DNA of 46,444 bases from the NCBI GenBank assembly GCA_016934035.1, contig JAFGTP010000064.1, forward strand, positions 1 through 46,444, given 5' to 3'. Position 1 is the first letter of the stretch, and every line of letters begins with the position of its first letter. The position numbers and the translations under genes were made by a program. This DNA is from Fidelibacterota bacterium (GTDB lineage Bacteria > Fidelibacterota > UBA2242 > JAFGTP01). The notes beneath the pieces were generated by a model, which was given only the letters and a program-made list of their open reading frames with translations, searched no databases and had not been told where the DNA came from. Positions 8,080 through 15,167 of the stretch are shown here, one piece after another.

Positions 8080-8622
8080 ATGGTAGAAATTTGGTTAATA
8101 TTTTTACTTTTGATTATGATCATTGCTTCAGTTGTGGCAATTGAAGTGAATAGCAAATTATCCGCAATCATTACACTGGGAATTGTTGGTCTGGGAACAT
8201 CACTGGCTTTTTTATTTATGCAGGCACCGGATCTGGCAATTGTTCAATTCCTGTTTGAGATTTTTGCCATTGTCATATTGGTGCGGGCATTTATTAATCC
8301 CACCAAGCACCAGGATGAAAAATCCGGTATAAATAAGTTCCTGGCGGTATGTACGGCAATTGTGCTTTTGCTGATCGTCTGGCAAAGCCTGGATATGCTG
8401 AAGTCCCTTCCGGAGTTTGGCAATCCGAAAATGGACACAGCCCAATATTATCTGGATCATGGGGCCGCTGAGACGGGTTCTGCCAACCTGGTCACGTCAA
8501 TCATCCTGGACTATCGCGCCTATGATACCCTTGGGGAAGTGACGGTACTCTTTACAGCGATTCTAGGTGCGCTGGCAATATTGCGGGTGAAGTCAAAAAA
8601 GAAAGTTGAGGTGTCAGAATGA
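8080..8622 (+). CDS. MrpA C-terminal-like protein (fused MbhD + MbhE)
   Basis: 180-residue membrane protein corresponding to the C-terminal third of MrpA. The N-terminal half matches MbhD/DUF4040 (FMQAPDLAIVQ around 47-56). The C-terminal half carries YDTLGEVTVLFTAILG, the MbhE/MrpA-C signature. In Pyrococcus Mbh these are two proteins; here they are one, separate from the NuoL-like part at 6108. It belongs to the ion-translocating module that couples hydrogenase turnover to Na+/H+ exchange. It overlaps the mrpB-like gene by four bases. Confidence 0.9.
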   Translation: MVEIWLIFLLLIMIIASVVAIEVNSKLSAIITLGIVGLGTSLAFLFMQAPDLAIVQFLFEIFAIVILVRAFINPTKHQDEKSGINKFLAVCTAIVLLLIVWQSLDMLKSLPEFGNPKMDTAQYYLDHGAAETGSANLVTSIILDYRAYDTLGEVTVLFTAILGALAILRVKSKKKVEVSE

Positions 8623-9068
8623 AAGAGAAACATGGTATGACGCTCATTGTCAGGACCATTACCCGGATCAGTGTCTGGTTGATTTTTCTATATGGTTTTT
8701 ATATCATCTTTCACGGCCATCTCACCCCCGGCGGCGGGTTTGCCGGCGGTGTGATCCTGGCCCTGGCTTTGCTGAATTACATGCTGGCCTATGGACGTGA
8801 AAAAACAGAAAATTGGATTAATATCAATTTATTGCACGATATGGAGTCCGCCAGCGCCATCCTGTTTTTGATTGTGGGGATTTTGGGAATCGCAATTTCC
8901 GGTAGTTTTCTGGCCAACTGGTTGAGCGGTGGTAAATTGTTTGCTCTTTTCAGTTCAGGAACTATTCCAATTCTCAATATCATCATCGGCATCAAGGTTT
9001 GTGCCGGGTTGTTTTTTGTGGTTTGGACTTTATCAATTTTCCATATAGAAGAGGAGGCGGAGGAATGA
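8619..9068 (+). CDS. mrpB: Na+/H+ antiporter subunit MrpB (MnhB/MbhF)
   Basis: 149-residue membrane protein with four hydrophobic segments. The MnhB-domain signature GHLTPGGGFAGGVILA is clear near 33-48. MrpB is an obligatory small subunit of Mrp antiporters and of Mbh-type hydrogenases, where it lies in the Na+-translocating unit. Start and stop overlap the neighbouring genes in ATGA fashion, so it is translationally coupled on both sides. Confidence 0.93.
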   Translation: MKEKHGMTLIVRTITRISVWLIFLYGFYIIFHGHLTPGGGFAGGVILALALLNYMLAYGREKTENWININLLHDMESASAILFLIVGILGIAISGSFLANWLSGGKLFALFSSGTIPILNIIIGIKVCAGLFFVVWTLSIFHIEEEAEE

Positions 9069-9403
9069 TATTATACCTGTTATGTTTTATTCTGCTTCTT
9101 ATCGGTCTTTATGGCGTCATCACCAAAAGAGACCTGATCAAGATCATATTATCATTGGCCATTATGGAATATGCCGCCAATCTTTTCCTGGTACTTTTTG
9201 CTTATCGAAAAGGCGGGACCTATCCCATTTTGGAAGAAGGCAGAGAAATCGCAATGATGGTTGATCCTTTGCCTCAAGCCCTGGTATTGACATCCATCGT
9301 GATTGAGTTGGGAATTACGGCGATGCTGGTGGCACTGGCTGTGCGACTTTATCAAAAGTACAATACCTTTGATATTACAAAAATAAGGAGGCTGGCAGGA
9401 TGA
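9065..9403 (+). CDS. mrpC: Na+/H+ antiporter subunit MrpC (MnhC/MbhG, NuoK-like)
   Basis: 112-residue, three-TM NuoK homologue. I place the start at the ATG at 9065, which follows GAGGCGGAGG and overlaps the mrpB stop. A longer frame opening at a TTG at 8999 would run deep into mrpB and add a non-membrane leader. The MrpC core ends in DPLPQALVLTSIVIELGI, characteristic of the family and containing the conserved acidic residue of the second half. It packs between MrpA- and MrpD-like subunits in Mrp and Mbh structures. Confidence 0.93.
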   Translation: MILYLLCFILLLIGLYGVITKRDLIKIILSLAIMEYAANLFLVLFAYRKGGTYPILEEGREIAMMVDPLPQALVLTSIVIELGITAMLVALAVRLYQKYNTFDITKIRRLAG

Positions 9404-10875
9404 TAATACCATACTTAATAATTATGCCCTTGCTGGCTGCCTTTCTGATTACTCTGATTTCCGGAAAGGGTGATACCTGGGGTGTGATCTTTTCAATTTT
9501 GACAGAAATTACTCTGATTATTCTTTCGGTTATCGGTTTTATTTTAGTACTTGAAAATCCCCTGGTTTACAATATGAGCGGATGGAATATTCCCTATACC
9601 ATAACCCTGGTGATGGATTCCTTTACGGGATTCATGTTGGTCATTGTCCATGTGATTGCATTGCTGGCTTTGATGTATTCCGTAGCTTATATTCGCCATC
9701 TTTCCAAAAGCTGGAAATATTATGCGCTATTTATGCTGCTGATCACTGGCATGGATGGTGTTATTTTGACCGGTGACCTGTTTAATCTCTTCGTTTTCAT
9801 GGAAATCGGGCTTTTTGCGGCCTATGCACTGGTTGCTTATGGCAATCGTCCGGAGGAGTTCGAAGCCTCTTTTAAATATGCAGTGATGGGCTCTATTTCC
9901 TCAACCCTGATTTTGGTGGGAATCGGAATCGTCTACAGTGTCACTTCAACCTTGAATCTGGCGAAAATATCCGAAGTCCTGGCCACCCAGCCGGTCCATG
10001 TGGTCAACTGGATCGGTGCCATTTTTCTGGTAGGATTCGGGTTAAAAGCCGCAGCAATGCCTTTTCATGCCTGGTTGCCCGATGCCCACTCTTCTGCGCC
10101 GGCGCCGATTTCATCGATGCTGTCGGGAGTGCTGATCAAAGCCCTTGGGGTTTATGTGTTGATACGACTCATCTTCAATGTCTTTGGGTTTAATGCAATA
10201 TTTTCAAGGGTTTTCCTTGGACTGGGAACACTTTCAATCATAGCTGCCTCTTTGCTGGCCATCAGTCAATGGGACATGAAACGGTTGCTGGCCTACAGCT
10301 CCGTCAGCCAGGTGGGATTCATTCTGATTGCTTTAGGAATCGGAACAAGAATGGCCATCTTCGGGGCCCTGTTTCATCTTTTGAACCATGCGATTTTTAA
10401 GGGTTTACTCTTTCTGAATGCCGGTACGGTTGAGATGTGCCTTGGCACCCGTGATCTTAAAAAAATGGGAAGACTGGGTAAGGTTTTACCCATTACTACG
10501 GGAACATCAATGATTGGTACGTTGGCTGTTTCCGGCTTACCGCCATTCAATGGTTTTTTCAGTAAACTGATTATCATCATCGCCGCCATTGAAGCAGGAT
10601 TTTTCTCCACTGCCGGTGTGGCTGTAGTCGGCAGTTTGTTAACTCTGGCTTATTTTATGAAGTTCCAGCGCTATGGGTTCTTTGGCGACAAAGTCATTGA
10701 AATACTGGATCATAAACCCGGGCTGGGGATGCAGACGGCAATGGTCTGCTTGGCTGTGCTTTGTTTGGTGACCAGCATTTTGGTGGTACCGCAAGTTCGG
10801 GAGCTGGTAATGGATCCGGTTATCAATGCGGTACTAAATCAGGCTAAATATATAGAACTGGTTTTGGGGAGGTAA
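9400..10875 (+). CDS. mrpD: Na+/H+ antiporter subunit MrpD (MnhD/MbhH, NuoN-like)
   Basis: 491-residue polytopic antiporter-like subunit. Unlike the product of 6108, it keeps both key charged residues: E135 in LFNLFVFMEIGLF (TM5) and K216 in GFGLKAAAMPFHAWLPDAH (TM7). It should therefore be the main proton-conducting subunit of the module. Length and motif order are typical of MrpD/MbhH. It overlaps mrpC by four bases and is followed three bases later by mrpE. Confidence 0.94.
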   Translation: MIIPYLIIMPLLAAFLITLISGKGDTWGVIFSILTEITLIILSVIGFILVLENPLVYNMSGWNIPYTITLVMDSFTGFMLVIVHVIALLALMYSVAYIRHLSKSWKYYALFMLLITGMDGVILTGDLFNLFVFMEIGLFAAYALVAYGNRPEEFEASFKYAVMGSISSTLILVGIGIVYSVTSTLNLAKISEVLATQPVHVVNWIGAIFLVGFGLKAAAMPFHAWLPDAHSSAPAPISSMLSGVLIKALGVYVLIRLIFNVFGFNAIFSRVFLGLGTLSIIAASLLAISQWDMKRLLAYSSVSQVGFILIALGIGTRMAIFGALFHLLNHAIFKGLLFLNAGTVEMCLGTRDLKKMGRLGKVLPITTGTSMIGTLAVSGLPPFNGFFSKLIIIIAAIEAGFFSTAGVAVVGSLLTLAYFMKFQRYGFFGDKVIEILDHKPGLGMQTAMVCLAVLCLVTSILVVPQVRELVMDPVINAVLNQAKYIELVLGR

Positions 10876-10878
10876 AAA

Positions 10879-11385
10879 ATGTCATTGAGAACAAAAAGTA
10901 AAATTCTTGTCTTTTTCCTGGCATTGGTCTGTTACCTGGCACTGACCAGTTTTACAGATTACCAGGAAATCATCGCAGGTATTGCAGCGGCGCTGATCGT
11001 GACACTGCTGGCCGGAGGATTGTTGCTGCAAACTGAAGGAAAAAAGAACCTGTTCAAAAGGTCTCTGAAAGCCGTGGAATATATGTTCCGCTTTTTATGG
11101 GAGATGACAAAAGCGAATCTTCATGTGGCTTATCTGGTCCTTCATCCGAACCTGCCCATCAAACCGGGAATTGTTAAAATCAAATCCTCCCTGAAAAATG
11201 AATCTGCCATTACGGTCCTGGCGAATTCCATTACCCTGACGCCGGGAACATTAACGATAGATTATAATGAAAAGACGGGAGAACTCTATATTCACTGGAT
11301 TGATGTTAAATCTGTTGATGAAAAAAAAGATACAGAAATCATTGGTGCAAAATTTGAAAATTTACTTAAGGAGGTGTTTGAATGA
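10879..11385 (+). CDS. mrpE: Na+/H+ antiporter subunit MrpE (MnhE/MbhA)
   Basis: 168-residue protein with two N-terminal TM segments and a soluble C-terminal domain. The MnhE signature LANSITLTPGTLTID lies near 114-128. MrpE helps assemble the antiporter and, in Mbh, sits at the distal end of the Na+ unit. It starts after a GGGGAGG ribosome-binding site and overlaps mrpF by four bases. Confidence 0.92.
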   Translation: MSLRTKSKILVFFLALVCYLALTSFTDYQEIIAGIAAALIVTLLAGGLLLQTEGKKNLFKRSLKAVEYMFRFLWEMTKANLHVAYLVLHPNLPIKPGIVKIKSSLKNESAITVLANSITLTPGTLTIDYNEKTGELYIHWIDVKSVDEKKDTEIIGAKFENLLKEVFE

Positions 11386-11720
11386 AAATAATTCGTTGGT
11401 TTGCAGGACTGGTTGTCATTCTCGCCTTTTTGTATATGAATTTTTTCTATCTGGAGATTGAACTGATTGTCCGATTGATCAATGTCATTCTCTTCTGCTC
11501 ACTGTTTGTGCTGTTCCGGGTTATTGTCGGACCATCACCGGCAGACCGAATTGTGGCCGTGGATATTTTGGGGGTCCTGATCATTGGTTTGCTGGCATTG
11601 ACAAGCCTCTGGAACGACCAATCCTTCTTTTTGGATGTCGGCCTGATCTGGGCATTAATGAGTTTTATTGCATCCTTGGCATTTTCAAAAATTTTGGAAG
11701 GGAGGCCTTTAGATGATTGA
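11382..11720 (+). CDS. mrpF: Na+/H+ antiporter subunit MrpF (MnhF/MbhB)
   Basis: 112-residue, three-TM subunit. The MrpF core RVIVGPSPADRIVAVDIL, with the conserved aspartate in the second TM, is present near 46-63. A short N-terminal TM precedes it. An AAGGAGG ribosome-binding site precedes the start. The gene overlaps mrpE by four bases and mrpG by eight. Confidence 0.93.
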   Translation: MKIIRWFAGLVVILAFLYMNFFYLEIELIVRLINVILFCSLFVLFRVIVGPSPADRIVAVDILGVLIIGLLALTSLWNDQSFFLDVGLIWALMSFIASLAFSKILEGRPLDD

Positions 11721-12048
11721 GAATATTGGAATGGGATTTATCATTTTAGGAATACTCTTTGATTTTTTCGGAGTCTTGGGACTGGTTCGGCTTCCGGACG
11801 TTTACAACCGATTACAAGCGGCTACCAAATGCGTGACTTTCGGTTCTGCCGGAATTCTTTTTGGAACCTTCCTGATGAAAGGATTTACATCCTTTGGTTT
11901 CAAGGCCCTCCTGGGAATCGCTTTTATTTTCCTGACTTCACCGGTTGCAGCCCATGTCATTGCACGGGCCTCTCACAGAAGCGGAATTCCGCTGGCGAAA
12001 GAGACGACAATCGATCGTTACAAAGAGGACAATGAAGGCGAAAAATAA
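11713..12048 (+). CDS. mrpG: Na+/H+ antiporter subunit MrpG (MnhG/MbhC)
   Basis: 111-residue, three-TM protein. The GVLGLVRLPDVYNRLQAATK segment (near 20-39) is the family hallmark. It completes the set MrpA-C, B, C, D, E, F, G in one operon. The hydrophilic C-terminal tail (RSGIPLAKET onward) is typical. Spacer C follows before the next gene. Confidence 0.93.
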   Translation: MIENIGMGFIILGILFDFFGVLGLVRLPDVYNRLQAATKCVTFGSAGILFGTFLMKGFTSFGFKALLGIAFIFLTSPVAAHVIARASHRSGIPLAKETTIDRYKEDNEGEK

Positions 12049-12227
12049 ATATTAATGTGCCATTAAGCTACAGATGGTTATGATGAGAAAAAATGATGGA
12101 TGAGAAAGCCTGTAAATACTGTTTCAAGGGAAAAATTCTTGGGGTCCTGTTTCTGATTTTTAGATATTTCAAGGCCCGTTACTCTCATTGACCTCTGTCT
12201 CAATCTGGCTAATAAAGGAATGAAACT
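12049..12227 (+). other. Non-coding spacer C inside the hydrogenase operon
   Basis: 179 bases between mrpG and the NuoI-like gene. I see no convincing frame on the + strand; a long antisense frame (12078-12533) mostly mirrors the next gene. No strong terminator is visible, so readthrough to the ferredoxin, protease and kinase genes is likely. A weak AAAGGAA ribosome-binding site lies at the end. Confidence 0.4.
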
Positions 12228-12833
12228 ATGATTTGGCCAAAAATAAGAGAAGTAAAAGAAGCGCTGACATCCTTTTTTACAAAACCCTATACCTCTTCCT
12301 TTCCGGCAAAACCTTATGAAGGTGATGCGGGTTATCGCGGTTTTCCCCAATATTTTGAGGAAGATTGCATTGGTTGCGGCGCTTGTGCTCAGGTATGTCC
12401 GGGAACAGCCATTGAAATGGTGGACAACAAAGAGACAAAGAAGCGAACATTGACGGTCAATTATTTCAGTTGCATGACCTGCGGGCAGTGTGAGGAAAAT
12501 TGCACTACAGGCAAGGGCATCAAAAACCAGCACAAACTTTACTCTTTTTCGTCACCAGACAAGAATGACCCGGGCCATTTTCACAGTATTGAAAAGGATC
12601 TGGTGCTCTGTGAGTCCTGTGGTGAAGTAATTGCCTGCCGGGACCATTTGCTATTTATCAAGCGGCGACTGGGGCCCAAAGCTTTTTCCCATCCGAATTT
12701 TCTACTGGAAACCCAGCGGCAATTTCAGGATGTGGCGCAAGCTGGTGTCAAGGAACGTTTGCGCAGGGAAGATTATATTAAGGAAGTTTGTCCGAAATGT
12801 CGTCATAAAATTGTAGTCATTGATGAATTTTAG
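12228..12833 (+). CDS. NuoI/EchF/HycF-like 2[4Fe-4S] subunit with C-terminal CxxC pairs
   Basis: 201-residue ferredoxin-type subunit. Two standard clusters are visible: C47-x2-C-x2-C-x3-C57 and C82-x2-C-x2-C-x3-C92. The second ends in T rather than P after its last cysteine (NCTTG). The C-terminal half carries CESC (128-131) and CPKC (188-191), a possible zinc site like that seen in HycF-type subunits. It would carry electrons to the NuoB-like cluster. It lies apart from the other core genes, after the Mrp block and spacer C, and overlaps the maturation-protease gene. Confidence 0.87.
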   Translation: MIWPKIREVKEALTSFFTKPYTSSFPAKPYEGDAGYRGFPQYFEEDCIGCGACAQVCPGTAIEMVDNKETKKRTLTVNYFSCMTCGQCEENCTTGKGIKNQHKLYSFSSPDKNDPGHFHSIEKDLVLCESCGEVIACRDHLLFIKRRLGPKAFSHPNFLLETQRQFQDVAQAGVKERLRREDYIKEVCPKCRHKIVVIDEF

Positions 12834-13278
12834 TGAACTGGAAAAGCTGTTTACCCGTTACGAAACAGAAAAAATTGTAATTGTGGGGTTGGGCAACACT
12901 TGTTGCTCGGATGACAGTGCCGGCCTAATGCTATGGGAAAAACTGCAACAGCAAAAGGTTTTCAAAAAGGCCCATTTTATCAATGCCGGATGCAATCCGG
13001 AGAATTACTTGATGGAGATCCTTGAGTCCAGCCCAGATTTGGTAATTTTTGCTGATGCAGCCGAAGACAAGGGCCTGGGCGGTGTGAAAATCTATCATTC
13101 CGATGAGATTGATGACAAGGACTTTAGTACGCATGCCTATTCTATTGGATTGATTGAAAAATTTCTGAAAATGAATATTGATTGTGATGTCAGATACCTG
13201 GGCATTGCGATCCAAAATTCGAGGCCCGGCAAAACAATATCGGGTAATGTTGTGAATCAGATAAATAAATTTTTCTAA
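12823..13278 (+). CDS. Hydrogenase maturation protease (HycI/HyaD family)
   Basis: 151-residue endopeptidase that removes the C-terminal tail of a [NiFe] large subunit after nickel insertion. The N-terminal motif VGLGNTCCSDDSAG fits the family pattern GxGNxLxxDDxxG, with the metal-sensing aspartate; the usual leucine is cysteine. The second acidic motif lies in VIFADAAEDKG, and the third region in STHAYSIGL. The ATG at 12823 is preceded directly by a TTG that could also serve; either way the start lies within the previous gene. Its presence agrees with the 32-residue tail on the large subunit at 4940. Confidence 0.88.
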   Translation: MNFSELEKLFTRYETEKIVIVGLGNTCCSDDSAGLMLWEKLQQQKVFKKAHFINAGCNPENYLMEILESSPDLVIFADAAEDKGLGGVKIYHSDEIDDKDFSTHAYSIGLIEKFLKMNIDCDVRYLGIAIQNSRPGKTISGNVVNQINKFF

Positions 13279-13280
13279 AG

Positions 13281-14624
13281 ATGACCAAGCAAAACCAAAA
13301 GGACTTGATATTTCCGTTTTTCACGATTGCTTCCATGCGCATGAGAATCGAATGGTTTATCAACCTGCGCTGGTTTTTGGTATTTATAATATTTACCATT
13401 ATCGAAATCAGCAATATCAGTCATTATCCCTTGGGTGTCAGCCAGTTATACTGTATCCTTTCGGTGTTAACCTTCCTGAATATTATTTATATATTTATTG
13501 AAAAATATTATCCCTTTAAAACGATTAGGCAGGAACTGGTCTTTGCAGAAATTCAGATGATGACGGATATTGTGTGTCTTTCCTTCATCATTCATTATAT
13601 CGGCGGTATACGCAATCCTTTTTACTTTATCTATTTCATTCACATTGTAATTTCCGGAATTATGTTTCAGGGCAGTTTGCCTTACATCAATTCCTTCTTT
13701 ACCGTTCTCGTGCTGTCAGCCTGGACTTTGCTGGAATTTTTGAATCTGGTGACTAAATATCCACTGAATACCAACGGGCTGACGGTTTCAGAGATATCCA
13801 TCTCATTGCTCTCTTTTAGTTTCTTGATTTTTGCAATTACCTATATCATCACGGATTTTGTTTCACGTTTTCGAAAAATGAAGAAAATGATAGATGAAAA
13901 ATCGGAACTATTAAAAACAACTATGGAAGAACGGGACAAAATTTTTCGTTTTACAGCTCATGAATTGAAATCTCCTTTGACGACCATGCGAAGCATTTTG
14001 GCCATTATCAGCATGCTCCATGATATTCCCCATGAAAAAGAGCGGGTGAAAGATATGATTCAGCGAGCTGAAAAACGGAATGACCAGGTCCTGGACATGG
14101 TGAAAGATATGATTGAAATTACCCATTTTAAGCAGGATAAAGAAAGCAAAGTCAAAAAGAAGGTCAACTGGGGCGAATGGGTCGAGTATAAGATTTTTAA
14201 CATCCATGAATATGCAGATGCAAAAAATATTAAAATGATTTACCATAATGAGACCTTTGAACGGGATATCACGGTTATAACAGACAGTATGGACAAAATT
14301 GTGGATAATTTGATAAACAATGCAATTCGATACACCCCTGAAGGCGGGCAGGTGGATATCACTGCGTTTGTCAATTCAAAAAAATACGGCATCACGGTTC
14401 GGGACACCGGAATTGGTATGTCTGCGGATGATAAAGTCAGGATTTTTGATGAATTTTTTCGCAGTGCCGAAGCCCGCAGAATGGAAAAAATCGGAACCGG
14501 TCTGGGACTTTCACTGGTCAAGGAGATTGTTGATAAACTTGGAGGCAGTATTGCTGTGGAGAGCACTCCGGAAAAAGGCAGTGAGTTTAAGGTGGTTTTA
14601 CCGATTCAAAAGAAAAAAGATTGA
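13281..14624 (+). CDS. Membrane sensor histidine kinase
   Basis: 447-residue kinase with about six TM segments in residues 30-195 and almost no extracytoplasmic domain, so it probably senses a membrane or intramembrane signal. The HisKA H-box is FTAHELKSPLTTMRS with H227. The ATPase domain shows N-box DNLINNAIRYTPEGG, G1 VRDTGIGM, F-box IFDEFFRS and G2 GTGLGLSLVKEI. It starts two bases after the protease stop, so it is part of the operon. No response regulator is adjacent; the lone receiver at 241 is the best candidate partner by position only. Confidence 0.93.
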   Translation: MTKQNQKDLIFPFFTIASMRMRIEWFINLRWFLVFIIFTIIEISNISHYPLGVSQLYCILSVLTFLNIIYIFIEKYYPFKTIRQELVFAEIQMMTDIVCLSFIIHYIGGIRNPFYFIYFIHIVISGIMFQGSLPYINSFFTVLVLSAWTLLEFLNLVTKYPLNTNGLTVSEISISLLSFSFLIFAITYIITDFVSRFRKMKKMIDEKSELLKTTMEERDKIFRFTAHELKSPLTTMRSILAIISMLHDIPHEKERVKDMIQRAEKRNDQVLDMVKDMIEITHFKQDKESKVKKKVNWGEWVEYKIFNIHEYADAKNIKMIYHNETFERDITVITDSMDKIVDNLINNAIRYTPEGGQVDITAFVNSKKYGITVRDTGIGMSADDKVRIFDEFFRSAEARRMEKIGTGLGLSLVKEIVDKLGGSIAVESTPEKGSEFKVVLPIQKKKD

Positions 14625-14730
14625 AATTTTACCTCAGATTGTATTCACTGACCGGGAGGTTTTTCATTATGTATTTTGGCCTTATACCTGAGATTTTTTC
14701 GCCTCCTTCAATGTGCTTTTTTTGGGGTTT

Positions 14731-15144
14731 TTAGAACAGCTTTCCGATCAAATCCAGAAAATTGACCACAAACATGCCCATTCCCTGGTTTAGATAGAGC
14801 CCAACCTGGGCAACCAGGGAATAGGCAATAGCGAATTGAGCCACTGCATAACCGGCAATTGTGAATTGGCTCAGGGAGAATAAACCGATCCCGAATTGAG
14901 ATATATTTATCACACCCATCCCGAACATTCCGATGGATATAATTCCCCTGGCCGCAACCGGTTTGCCATTAGGTTTGAATTTGAAAGAAATATGCAGTAA
15001 CGGTAAACCCAGCAGTTGGGCTTTACTTTTAAATTCGTATCCATAGCCATTCCAGTTTTCTTTTGCCGGAAAGGGGGCGCCGCAATTCGGACAGGTCCTG
15101 GCCTGTTCACTGATAACATGATGGCACTCACGACAAGGCTTCAT
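14731..15144 (-). CDS. Zinc-ribbon membrane protein with glycine/isoleucine repeat region
   Basis: 137 residues. The N-terminus is a zinc ribbon (C4, C7, C18, C21; CPNCGAPFP). Residues 70-125 form a string of short G/I/S/F/A units about eight residues long (GIISIGMFGMGVINIS and similar), hydrophobic and either membrane-spanning or a stacked solenoid. Proteins of this build are widespread and uncharacterised. It lies 23 bases after the GlnD-like gene on the same strand and is probably cotranscribed with it. No function is assigned. Confidence 0.75.
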   Translation of the reverse strand: MKPCRECHHVISEQARTCPNCGAPFPAKENWNGYGYEFKSKAQLLGLPLLHISFKFKPNGKPVAARGIISIGMFGMGVINISQFGIGLFSLSQFTIAGYAVAQFAIAYSLVAQVGLYLNQGMGMFVVNFLDLIGKLF

Positions 15145-15167
15145 AAGAGGTCCTTTTTGTAAAAAAA

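Noticed and set aside
8999..9064. Longer TTG start for mrpC
   Set aside because: It would extend 70 bases into mrpB and add a non-membrane leader; the ATG at 9065 has a good GGAGG site and the usual four-base overlap.
12078..12533. Antisense frame of 151 residues over spacer C and the NuoI-like gene
   Set aside because: It overlaps a clear ferredoxin gene on the other strand and shows no motif or ribosome-binding site.
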